From positions 1 through 64,000 of the forward strand of contig JAWLBB010000001.1 in NCBI GenBank assembly GCA_041395105.1: a DNA stretch of 64,000 nucleotides, read 5' to 3'. Of the stretch, positions 52,334-60,340 are shown piece by piece (position 1 is the first letter of the stretch; every line of letters starts with the position of its first letter). Under the pieces are notes generated by a model, which saw nothing but the letters and a program-made list of their open reading frames with translations, had not been told where the DNA came from and did no database searches. Source of the stretch: Opitutaceae bacterium (GTDB taxonomy: Bacteria; Verrucomicrobiota; Verrucomicrobiia; Opitutales; Opitutaceae). A program made the translations under genes and the position numbers.

Positions 52334-53653
52334 TCACCGATCGGTGACCGACCCATCCGGGAAGTGAAGGATCCCGAAATCCTTCTCGTCATAAGGAAAC
52401 CTTGCGGCGACGGACTCGTCGAGATCGATCCCCAGGCCCGGTCGCTCCGGCGGCGGTGCGTAGCCCCGCTCGTAACTGAAATATCCCCCGTAAAAGAGAT
52501 CCTGCCAGAAGGGATCCTGACCGCTTCCGATTTCCAGAAGGGTCGCGTTCGGCGTAGACATGCAGACATGCATCGACGCGAGCGTGCTGACCTCGCTCTG
52601 GGGGTTGTGCGGAGAAACATCGACGCGGAAGACTTCGGCCAGGGCCGCGATTTTCTTCATCTCGAGAATACCGCCGACATGAACCACATCCGGCATGATC
52701 ACATCGACCAGACGTTCACTGCAGAGCGGCCCGAAATCGTAGCGACTGCACAGCCGTTCACCGGTGGCCAGGGGAACCCGGGTCTGCTGCCGGACCTGAC
52801 GGACCTCCGCGATCACTTCGTTCTCAAGCTGGGTCACTTCCTCAACCCAGAGCGGACGATAGGGCTCCGCCCGGTTGCAGAATTCGATCGCGGCCAGCGG
52901 GTTGGCCTTCCCGTGAACCTCCACGATGATATCGAAATCCGGACCCACGACCTCCCGGACCTCGGCCAGATGCTCGATGCCTTCCCGGATCGCCTTGCGG
53001 AAGTCGACCGCCTGGGAATCCACCGGAAAGAATCCACCTTTGACGCAGGTCCAGCCGTCCTCCTTCTTCTGGGCCCAGAGTTGAAGGGCTTCGTCCTTGC
53101 CCTGGGGCCGCCGTTTCTTCCGGTGGCTGATCCGCTCCAGGTAGCCTTCATGGCAATACAGGCGCACCCGGTCCCGGGCCTTTCCGCCCAGCATCCGCCA
53201 GATGGGCAGACCGACCGCCTGGCCGAGTATGTCCCAAAGGGCGATTTCCACCGCGCTCAGAGCCGACATCAGGACCGGGCCACCCCGGTAGCGGGGCCCC
53301 CGGAACATCGACTGCCAGAGTCGCTCAATCTCGCCCGGATCCTTGCCGACCAGGTAGCGCTTGTGCTCCTGGATGGCCGAGGCGACCGTGGCGCACTTGC
53401 CCGACAAGGTGCCCTCACCCAGACCGGTGATGCCCTGATTGGTGAAGATCTTGACGTAGACGTAATTCTCATCGTTGCCCGCATCGACGAGAAACGTCTT
53501 CAAGTCGGTGATCCGCAGATTGCGGACATCCCCTTTCTCCTGGCTGGTTTGAAGTGACGGACCATCGTCCGGGGAAGCCCGCAGAAGGGGACCGGAGGCC
53601 GCGGCCCCGATTGCGCCCAGACCGGCGGTAAGGAATCGACGTCGATTGATCAT
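52334..53653 (-). CDS. Enolase-superfamily (mandelate racemase/muconate lactonizing-like) enzyme with Tat signal
   Basis: 439 residues from the ATG at 53653. The N-terminus (MINRRRFLTAGLGAIGAAASG) is a twin-arginine signal, with RRRFL matching R-R-x-F-L. The capping domain and barrel follow: GEGTLSGKCATVASAIQEH, ALSAVEIALWDILGQAVGLPIWRMLGG, EVHGKANPLAAIEF (metal ligand and base candidates), WVEEVTQ, LATGERLCSRYDFG and VSPHNPQS. This is close to the galactonate/gluconate dehydratase group. Export would be unusual for a sugar-acid dehydratase. It opens the catabolic locus. Confidence 0.92.
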   Translation of the reverse strand: MINRRRFLTAGLGAIGAAASGPLLRASPDDGPSLQTSQEKGDVRNLRITDLKTFLVDAGNDENYVYVKIFTNQGITGLGEGTLSGKCATVASAIQEHKRYLVGKDPGEIERLWQSMFRGPRYRGGPVLMSALSAVEIALWDILGQAVGLPIWRMLGGKARDRVRLYCHEGYLERISHRKKRRPQGKDEALQLWAQKKEDGWTCVKGGFFPVDSQAVDFRKAIREGIEHLAEVREVVGPDFDIIVEVHGKANPLAAIEFCNRAEPYRPLWVEEVTQLENEVIAEVRQVRQQTRVPLATGERLCSRYDFGPLCSERLVDVIMPDVVHVGGILEMKKIAALAEVFRVDVSPHNPQSEVSTLASMHVCMSTPNATLLEIGSGQDPFWQDLFYGGYFSYERGYAPPPERPGLGIDLDESVAARFPYDEKDFGILHFPDGSVTDR

Positions 53654-53738
53654 GATGGGGAAAGAGGGATGAGGATGGATACGGTGATGAATATGGGCTT
53701 CGAGGGTTCCGGCCGAGCCGAGAGATTCGATCTCCACC

Positions 53739-53760
53739 TGCCCCAAAAACTCTTATTTCA
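53739..53760 (-). promoter_or_regulatory. Candidate shared operator, copy 1 (TTTGGGGCA and TGAAATAA)
   Basis: On the minus strand TGAAATAA (53753-53760) is followed five bases later by TTTGGGGCA (53739-53747). It lies 86-107 bp upstream of the enolase-superfamily start. The same two elements recur at 58685-58768. The divergent sialidase promoter is in the same gap, so both genes may be controlled. Confidence 0.5.
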
Positions 53761-53841
53761 TGAATTACAACAAGTGGGAATCGTAACGATCTGAGCTCTG
53801 AGATCTCTTGCCCTGATGACGAATGAGCGTCAAACAGAATT

Positions 53842-53863
53842 GGTTGCCCGTGTTCCGGCAACC
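53842..53863. promoter_or_regulatory. Palindrome upstream of the sialidase-like gene
   Basis: GGTTGCC (53842-53848) and GGCAACC (53857-53863), perfect 7-bp arms with an eight-base gap, 29 bp upstream of the ATG at 53893. It could be a repressor site or a leader hairpin. A second palindrome, GATCT/AGATC (53788-53805), lies 37 bp further upstream. Confidence 0.4.
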
Positions 53864-53892
53864 GCAGATGTCTATTTCAAATTCTTATCCCA

Positions 53893-55122
53893 ATGAAAAT
53901 ATCCCCGTTCACGATAATCACTCTGCTCATGGCGCTCAACCTTTCGGCCACCTCGAGTCTCCAACATGTCGTAGTCTATCAGCAGGAGGGACGCTTCGCC
54001 GGCTGGCCTGCCAACAACGGCGCCTGGATGTTCGAAGGCGACGAGTTGCTCGTCGGCTTCACCGAGGCGCCCTACCGGCTCAATCCCGGCGGGCACAATA
54101 TCGGGGACGAGGCCGATCAGCGCAGCTGGCTGGCCCGCAGCACCGACGGCGGCAACACCTGGAGAGCGTATGACCCGGAACACTACGTGGGCGACTTCGG
54201 CGACGAACCGGAACTCCAGCCGGTGCTTGAGCCGATCGACTTCTCGGCCCCGCAGTTTGCGATGCGCGTCGTGGGCATCGGATACCATGGATCGAAGGAT
54301 CCGCGCGGCCACTTCTTCATCAGCAGCGACGGGGGCCAGGACTGGAAAGGCCCCTACGGATTCGGAGATCTGGTCCATCATCCGGAGCTTGAGAAATACG
54401 GCATGACCGAACTGACCCCGAGAACCGACTACCTGGTCCTCGATCGGGATTCCGCCCTGATCATGGTGTCGGCCCGGATCCCGGGCGAGTTCGGAACCGA
54501 CCGGCTTTTCTGCCTGCGAACGTCCGATGGCGGCCGCAGCTTCGCCTTCTCGGGCTGGGTCGTGCCGCCTTATGATCCGGTCCTGAGTGACCCGGATGCC
54601 CGCGTCCCCCTGACCGACGATCCGGCCCTCAACCCCCACCCGTCCAAGGCCCGCGCGGTCATGTCCCAATCCTTCCTGCTGGCGGACGGATCGATGGTGA
54701 CCGCGATGCGCCGGCGCTATCGAGACGACGAACGCGGGATCAACCAGAACTGGGTCGACGCCTACCGGTCGACCGACGGGGGCCACAGCTGGAAGTTCAT
54801 GGCGGTGGTCGGCGATGCCGGCAGCGGCAACGGAAATCCACCCGCCCTCAACGCGACGGCCGATGGCCGGCTCTGCGCGGTCTTTGGTGAGCGCGAAAAC
54901 GGCCGAATCCTCGTCACCTACAGCTCCGATGAGGGCAGAACCTGGACCGCGCCCTTTGTTCTCCGGGATGATTTCTGGTCGGAAGACATGGAAACAAACG
55001 ACCTGGGATACCCCCGCCTCTTTCGGCGGTCCGATGGCAAGATGGTCGCTCTCTATTACTTTTCGACCCGGAAAAATCCCCACGGTATCTTCGCTACCAT
55101 CTGGGACCCGACCGAGCACTGA
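53893..55122 (+). CDS. Sialidase-like BNR-repeat protein, exported
   Basis: 409 residues with a signal peptide (MKISPFTIITLLMALNLSA). Five Asp-box repeats (S/T)-x-D-(G/E)-G-x-(T/S/D)-(W/F) lie near residues 83, 144, 210, 293 and 344, the six-bladed propeller of sialidases. EARFAGWPANNGAWMFEGDELLVGF-type N-terminal strands and a late LGYPRLFRRSDGKMVALYYF fit the DUF/exo-alpha-sialidase group. I did not locate a full arginine triad, so sialic acid specificity is not claimed. It starts the sulfatase operon 11 bp ahead of the next gene. Confidence 0.88.
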   Translation: MKISPFTIITLLMALNLSATSSLQHVVVYQQEGRFAGWPANNGAWMFEGDELLVGFTEAPYRLNPGGHNIGDEADQRSWLARSTDGGNTWRAYDPEHYVGDFGDEPELQPVLEPIDFSAPQFAMRVVGIGYHGSKDPRGHFFISSDGGQDWKGPYGFGDLVHHPELEKYGMTELTPRTDYLVLDRDSALIMVSARIPGEFGTDRLFCLRTSDGGRSFAFSGWVVPPYDPVLSDPDARVPLTDDPALNPHPSKARAVMSQSFLLADGSMVTAMRRRYRDDERGINQNWVDAYRSTDGGHSWKFMAVVGDAGSGNGNPPALNATADGRLCAVFGERENGRILVTYSSDEGRTWTAPFVLRDDFWSEDMETNDLGYPRLFRRSDGKMVALYYFSTRKNPHGIFATIWDPTEH

Positions 55123-55133
55123 GAAAGGACTCC

Positions 55134-56531
55134 ATGAGACAGGCGCTCAAGATCCCTTTCTTCCTGCTCGCCCTTCTGGCCGGACTGACCGCTCTGACTC
55201 GGGCGCAGGACAAGCCCAATCTGATCCTCATCCTGGCTGATGATCTGGGTTGGCACCAGCTCGGCTGCTACGGGAGCGACTTCTATGAGACACCCGTCCT
55301 CGACCGGATGGCGGCCGAGGGGATGCGCTTCACCAACGCCTATGCGGCCGCCCCGGTCTGTTCCCCCACCCGGGGCTCGATCATGACCGGGAAATACCCG
55401 GCCCGGACCCATCTGACGGTGAATATACCGACCGGCCGCAACCTGGACCGCCCCACGGTTACTCCGGAATTCGCCGAGTCGCTTCCGCTCGATGAAGTGA
55501 CCGTTGCCGAAGCCTTGAAGACCGCCGGATACACCACCGGTCACTTCGGCAAATGGCACCTCAACCGCGACAAGGACTACGCACCCGATCGCCCGGGAGA
55601 CCCGGCCTCCCAGGGTTTTGACGTTGTCCTGACCACTCACAAACTCGACGAAGGCCCCCCCAGCCCCTATGAAAACGACTGGCAACACGTCCACCAGATC
55701 ACCGAAGCCGCCATCGCCTTCATCGAGGAGAATCAGGATCGGCCGTTCTTTGCCTACGTTTCCCACAACAGCATCCACCGTCCTGAAAAGGAAAAGGATA
55801 CCCTGATCGCCAAATACCGGGCCAAACCGGGTGCTGACAATGACGTCGAGTACGGCCACAACAATCCCGTTCAAGCCGCCATGCTGGAGGTCCTCGACGC
55901 CAGTGTCGGACGAATCCTCGACCGACTGGGGGAGTTGGGTCTGGCGAAGAACACCCTGGTTGTCTTCTTCTCCGACAACGGGCATCTCGGGCCCAAGGAC
56001 GGCTTTCCCTTGAAGGGAAGCAAGGCGGACCTCTACGAGGGGGGCATCCGTCTGCCCCTCATCGTCCGCCAGCCCGGAACGGTTCCTGCAGGCACAACCC
56101 GGGACACTCTGGTCATCAGCAATGATTTCTTTCCGACCTTCTGTCGGCTGGCGGGAGTGAACACGTTGCCGTCCGGGATCGACGGTATGGATATTTCCGA
56201 CCTTCTCCGAGGTTCGGAAACCGGGCCGGCTCGAGACACCCTGTTTTTTCACTTTCCCCATTACCATGCCCTCGGAGTCGGCCCCCAGAGCGCCCTGCGC
56301 GAAGAAAACCTCAAATTGATCGAGAACACCGAGGCCCGGCTCCTCGGACTGCCGGATGCATTCGAGCTTTACGATCTCGCTGCCGATCCCGCCGAGCGCC
56401 ACAACCTTGCCGGCGAACAGCCGGGAACAGTCGGCCGCCTGCGGGACAAGCTCGAACTCTGGAAAAAAGCCGTCGGCGCCCAGGAGATGACGCGCCCCGA
56501 ACAGCCGGGATCCGGCGGTCAGACCCGCTGA
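55134..56531 (+). CDS. Sulfatase, exported
   Basis: 465 residues. Signal peptide MRQALKIPFFLLALLAGLTALTRA. The formylglycine signature CSPTRGSIMTGKYPAR begins at C76 and is canonical C-x-P-x-R. LILILADDLGWHQLGCYG supplies the metal acids; HFGKWHLN and FSDNGHLGPKDG complete the active site, with YEGGIRLPLIV typical. The length and the motifs fit arylsulfatase/S1_16-like enzymes acting on sulfated glycans. A Shine-Dalgarno-like AAAGGA precedes the ATG. Its 3' end overlaps the convergent PdxA gene by 13 bp. Confidence 0.95.
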   Translation: MRQALKIPFFLLALLAGLTALTRAQDKPNLILILADDLGWHQLGCYGSDFYETPVLDRMAAEGMRFTNAYAAAPVCSPTRGSIMTGKYPARTHLTVNIPTGRNLDRPTVTPEFAESLPLDEVTVAEALKTAGYTTGHFGKWHLNRDKDYAPDRPGDPASQGFDVVLTTHKLDEGPPSPYENDWQHVHQITEAAIAFIEENQDRPFFAYVSHNSIHRPEKEKDTLIAKYRAKPGADNDVEYGHNNPVQAAMLEVLDASVGRILDRLGELGLAKNTLVVFFSDNGHLGPKDGFPLKGSKADLYEGGIRLPLIVRQPGTVPAGTTRDTLVISNDFFPTFCRLAGVNTLPSGIDGMDISDLLRGSETGPARDTLFFHFPHYHALGVGPQSALREENLKLIENTEARLLGLPDAFELYDLAADPAERHNLAGEQPGTVGRLRDKLELWKKAVGAQEMTRPEQPGSGGQTR

Positions 56532-57550
56532 CCCGCCAGCCTGGCGGCGATCCGGATGGCCTCGACCATGCTCTCGGCGTTGGCCCGCCCTTCACCGGCC
56601 TTGCCAAAGGCCGTTCCATGATCCACCGAAACCCGTATGATCGGCAGGCCTGTCGTGATGTTGACCCCGGTGATCGACCCCCACTGGCCCGTTTTGTGGT
56701 CGTACTGAAACCCCTGGAGCTTGGTCGGGATATGGCCCTGGTCGTGGTACATGACGACCACGATGTCGTACTGACCGCCCTTCATCTTCGAGAAGACCGT
56801 GTCGCCCGGAATCGGGCCATCCACCGACATTCCCTCCTCACGGGCCTGGGCGATGGCCGGTATGATTTCGTCAATCTCCTCGCGTCCAAAGAGACCATTC
56901 TCACCGGCATGCGGATTGAGGCCGCAGACCCCGATACGCGGTTTCTCAAAGCCCAGCTTGAGCAAGGTCTCGTGAGCCAGCCGGATGACGGCATGGACCC
57001 GCTTCTTCTTCACCCGATCGCAGGCCTCCCGCAGGGAAACATGGGTTGAGACATGGATGACCCTGAAATCCTCGTGAGCCAGCATCATGGCATAATCCTT
57101 CGTGCCCGTCAGCTCACCGTAAATCTCCGTGTGCCCCGCGTGTTTGATGCCCGCGGCAAAAATCGCTTCCTTGTTGATCGGTCCCGTCACCGTCGCGTCA
57201 ATCTCCCCTTTCATGGCGAGATGGATCACCTTTTCGATGTAGTCGTAACAGGCCTGGCCTGTTTCGGCCGAGATCGTCTTGTGGCGGATGGCGTCCCCAT
57301 CGATGTTCTTCAGGTCGAGAACATCGATCGTCCCGGGTTCATAGATCCCCTGGTCCGGGCGATCGACCGGGTTGATTTTCAAATCCAGCCCGGAAAAGGC
57401 GACGGCATTCCGCATCATCGCCGATTCGGCCACCGCCAATGGGCGACACATCCGGTAGATCTCAGGGTCCGCCAGTGCTTTGGCCGTGATCTCCGGTCCG
57501 ATTCCCGCCGGGTCTCCGACGCTGATTCCTATGATGGGTTTCATTTTCAT
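56519..57550 (-). CDS. pdxA: PdxA-family dehydrogenase, copy 1
   Basis: 343 residues. The NAD- and metal-dependent fold is intact: ISVGDPAGIGPEITAKAL at the N-terminus, TGPINKEAIFAAG, and the metal histidines in VIHVSTHVSLREA, CGLNPHAGENGLFG and MYHDQGHIPTK. The C-terminal VSVDHGTAFGKAGEG is standard. Authentic PdxA oxidises 4-hydroxythreonine-4-phosphate in B6 synthesis. Related PdxA2 enzymes act on erythronate or threonate 4-phosphate with DUF1537 kinases. The tandem copy and sulfatase context favour the catabolic role, but no kinase is present here. Confidence 0.93.
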   Translation of the reverse strand: MKMKPIIGISVGDPAGIGPEITAKALADPEIYRMCRPLAVAESAMMRNAVAFSGLDLKINPVDRPDQGIYEPGTIDVLDLKNIDGDAIRHKTISAETGQACYDYIEKVIHLAMKGEIDATVTGPINKEAIFAAGIKHAGHTEIYGELTGTKDYAMMLAHEDFRVIHVSTHVSLREACDRVKKKRVHAVIRLAHETLLKLGFEKPRIGVCGLNPHAGENGLFGREEIDEIIPAIAQAREEGMSVDGPIPGDTVFSKMKGGQYDIVVVMYHDQGHIPTKLQGFQYDHKTGQWGSITGVNITTGLPIIRVSVDHGTAFGKAGEGRANAESMVEAIRIAARLAGQRV

Positions 57551-57620
57551 GACTTACTTTTCAAAATCCAAATCCGGACCGCAAAGGGTTTCGCGCCGGC
57601 GGCATGGTCTCCGGTATCCG

Positions 57621-58661
57621 TCATACTTTGTGGTGAACCACCATCTGCGCGGCAACATGCACGGCCTCGATCATGCTTTCGGGATTGGCGATGCCCTTTC
57701 CGGCGATGTCGAAGGCTGTCCCGTGGTCGACGGATACGCGGATGATGGGAAGACCCGCCGTGATGTTGACTCCGGAGATCGAACCCCAAGCCCCGGTCTT
57801 CTCGTCAAAATGAAATCCCCTCAGCTTGGTCGGGATATGGCCCTGGTCATGATACATGACGACGACGATGTCGTACTGGCCTCCCGCCATCTTGGAAAAG
57901 ACGGTGTCCCCGGGTATCGGACCCGTGGCCTCGATCCCTTCCTCACGGGCCCGTTCGATCGCCGGCAGGATTTCGTCGATCTCCTCCCGCCCGAACAGCC
58001 CGTTTTCTCCGGCGTGGGGATTGAGGCCACAGACCCCGATTCTCGGCCTCTCCATTCCCATCTTCTTCAGGGTCGAATCCGCCAGCCGGATGACTGAGAG
58101 CACCCGGTCCTTCTTGATGAGATCGCAGGCCTTTCTCAGGGAAACGTGGGTCGTCACGTGAATGACCCGGAAATCCTCATGAGCCAACATCATGGCGTAG
58201 TCTTTGGTCCCGGTGAGCTCGCCGAAGATCTCCGTGTGACCCGAATGGATGCAACCCGCGGCAAAGATCGCCTCCTTGTTGATCGGGCCGGTCACGGTCG
58301 CATCGATCTTTCCCGCCATGGCCAGCTCAATCACCCTGGCCACATATTCATAGGACGCCCGCCCGGTCTCCGCCGAAACCGTCTGGTGCGCAATCCGCCG
58401 TCCATCCACATTCTTGAGGTCCAGCACATTGATCCTCGTGCCGTCATAGACTCCTTGACCGGGCTCATCGATGGCGTGAACCGGCCGGGAGAGGCCCGAA
58501 AACAACACCGCCTCCCGCATCAATTCGGCTTCACCGACCGCAAACGGGCGACAGATCCGGTAAAGTCCCGGGTCGTCCAGTGCCTTGGCCGTGATCTCAG
58601 GGCCGATTCCGGCCGGATCGCCGACGCTGATGCCGATCAGGGGAAGGGGATTCTCTGTCAT
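57621..58661 (-). CDS. pdxA: PdxA-family dehydrogenase, copy 2
   Basis: 346 residues from the ATG at 58661. Very similar to copy 1, with long shared blocks around IGISVGDPAGIGPEITAKAL, TGPINKEAIFAAG, LTGTKDYAMMLAHEDFRVIH and the same three histidine sites. It lies upstream in the same orientation, 70 bp before copy 1, the layout of a tandem duplication followed by divergence. Differences concentrate around residues 45-75 and the C-terminus. Either the two differ in substrate or form hetero-dimers, since PdxA active sites are shared between subunits. That is inference. Confidence 0.92.
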   Translation of the reverse strand: MTENPLPLIGISVGDPAGIGPEITAKALDDPGLYRICRPFAVGEAELMREAVLFSGLSRPVHAIDEPGQGVYDGTRINVLDLKNVDGRRIAHQTVSAETGRASYEYVARVIELAMAGKIDATVTGPINKEAIFAAGCIHSGHTEIFGELTGTKDYAMMLAHEDFRVIHVTTHVSLRKACDLIKKDRVLSVIRLADSTLKKMGMERPRIGVCGLNPHAGENGLFGREEIDEILPAIERAREEGIEATGPIPGDTVFSKMAGGQYDIVVVMYHDQGHIPTKLRGFHFDEKTGAWGSISGVNITAGLPIIRVSVDHGTAFDIAGKGIANPESMIEAVHVAAQMVVHHKV

Positions 58662-58684
58662 GCGCTTCGTGTGGGTGGAAACAA

Positions 58685-58768
58685 TTGCCCCAAGAGAAGA
58701 ACTCACGTTGCCCCAAAGGTGAATCTTTTTATTTCACTAGTTCATCTCATTTATTTCACTCTATTTCA
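58685..58768 (-). promoter_or_regulatory. Candidate shared operator, copy 2, with three TGAAATA repeats
   Basis: On the plus strand TTGCCCCAA occurs at 58685-58693 and 58708-58716, 23 bp apart. TTATTTCA occurs at 58729-58736 and 58751-58758, and CTATTTCA at 58761-58768. On the minus strand these read as TGAAATA repeats followed by TTGGGGCAA elements, the same order as at 53739-53760. The array lies between the PdxA start (58661) and the divergent DUF1593 start (58866). Confidence 0.55.
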
Positions 58769-58865
58769 CCCATAAGGCCGGAGCATCGCCCCCGACCCGG
58801 ACTCCACTTTACCGGAAAATGAAGATCCGCTGGCCGGAACCTGATCGTCGACCGAGAATCATCGC

Positions 58866-60335
58866 ATGGCTTCCCCAAAACCCCGCGTCGGGATACCGAC
58901 TCTTTTCGGGTTGTTCCTCTTTGTCGTGACTCTCCTGCCCGCCCGCGACCGGGTCATCATCCTGGCTGACATGGGCAACGAGCCCGATGAGGAGCAGCAG
59001 ATGGTTCACCTGTTGATGTCATGCAACGCCTTCGATCTGGAGGGGCTCATTGCCGTCACCGGCAAGTACCTGCGGGAGGATCCCCGTCCGGAACTGTTTC
59101 ATCATTTGATCGACGGATACTCCCGCGTGGTCGGGAATCTCGAACTTCACGCCGCCGGGTGGCCTTCCCCGGAGCATCTCCACGCCATCACCGCGGCCGG
59201 TCAGCCCGGATACGGCATCGGCGACACCGGACCCGGCCGGGCCAGTGCGGGATCGGCTCTCATCGCCAAAGCACTGCTCAAGGAAGATCCCCGGCCGCTC
59301 TACGTGGTCGTCAATGCCGGTTCGAACACACTCGCGCAGGCCCTTATCGATCTACAGGCCGGACAAAGCCCTGACCAGATGGCCCGCGTGGTGGAGCGAT
59401 TACGGGTGTTCGAGAATGGGTCCCAGGACAATGCGGGAGCCTGGATCTGCCATGAGTTTCCCGAAATCCACTGGGTGCGCAGCAATTACCAGACCTACAG
59501 TTACGGCGGCCCGGGCAATGACGGCGGTCCGGACGGAAAGCAGCTCGGTCCGCATACCTGGGAACCCTACGCCTACAGCACCGTCGGGCAGCACCAATGG
59601 CTCCTGGAAAATGTCATCGCCGGCCACGGCCCCCTGGGGAAGCTCTACCCGCTGAGGCTGTTCCGGATGGGTGGCCTCGGCTTCCAGGAGGGCGGCGGCA
59701 CCATCCCGTGGATCGGACTGCTGCATCCCGGACTCTCCGACATCAACCATCCCTCCTGGGGTGGATGGAGCGGCCGCTACAGCCGGGAAAAGTCTGCAAA
59801 TCCCTGGTCGCGTCACCCCGACATCCGGCCCGACGAGGAGACTTACGGAGGCTTCGCGGCCTTCATCGACGACGCCGACACCTGGACGGACCCGAAAACA
59901 GGAATCGGCATGACGAATTCCTACGCCCCGGTCTGGCGCTTTCGCCAGGCCATGTTCAACGATCAGCTCTGCCGGATGGACTGGTGCGGGAAGCCCTTTG
60001 AGCAGGCCAATCATCATCCTGTCGCCGTCTTCAACGGCGATGCCACGCCCACCATCGTCCGGATGAGAGCCACCGCCGGAGACGTCCTGGGCCTGGATGC
60101 CGGGGGCTCGAGCGATCCTGACGGCGACCCGCTCGCGGTATCCTGGTGGATCTATCCGGAGGCCGGCACTTATCCGGGGGCAATCGCGGTCCCGGAACCC
60201 TCTTCCGCAAGGACGTGTCTGGTCATTCCCGGTGATGCGGCCGGGACCCAGATCCACCTGGTCCTCGAAGTCGCCGATCTGAACAAGATCGCTTCCCTCT
60301 GCGCCTACCGCCGCATTGTCATCGACGTCCTTTGA
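58866..60335 (+). CDS. DUF1593 nucleoside-hydrolase-like exported protein
   Basis: 489 residues. Signal peptide (LFGLFLFVVTLLPA), then RVIILADMGNEPDEEQQMVHLLMS, the DUF1593 version of the nucleoside hydrolase metal site. PLYVVVNAGSNTLAQAL and HEFPEIHWVRSNYQTYSYGG follow, and a C-terminal beta domain (about 395-489) starts near ANHHPVAVFNGDATPTIVRM. DUF1593 proteins are frequent in polysaccharide-degradation loci; a glycoside-hydrolase-like activity on an exported substrate is plausible but unproven. The next sulfatase starts at or inside its stop codon. Confidence 0.88.
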   Translation: MASPKPRVGIPTLFGLFLFVVTLLPARDRVIILADMGNEPDEEQQMVHLLMSCNAFDLEGLIAVTGKYLREDPRPELFHHLIDGYSRVVGNLELHAAGWPSPEHLHAITAAGQPGYGIGDTGPGRASAGSALIAKALLKEDPRPLYVVVNAGSNTLAQALIDLQAGQSPDQMARVVERLRVFENGSQDNAGAWICHEFPEIHWVRSNYQTYSYGGPGNDGGPDGKQLGPHTWEPYAYSTVGQHQWLLENVIAGHGPLGKLYPLRLFRMGGLGFQEGGGTIPWIGLLHPGLSDINHPSWGGWSGRYSREKSANPWSRHPDIRPDEETYGGFAAFIDDADTWTDPKTGIGMTNSYAPVWRFRQAMFNDQLCRMDWCGKPFEQANHHPVAVFNGDATPTIVRMRATAGDVLGLDAGGSSDPDGDPLAVSWWIYPEAGTYPGAIAVPEPSSARTCLVIPGDAAGTQIHLVLEVADLNKIASLCAYRRIVIDVL

Positions 60336-60340
60336 ATCGA

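Noticed and set aside
53893..55122. Confident assignment as sialidase
   Set aside because: The Asp boxes show the propeller fold, but I could not place the arginine triad and acid/base residues, so only a sialidase-like fold is claimed.
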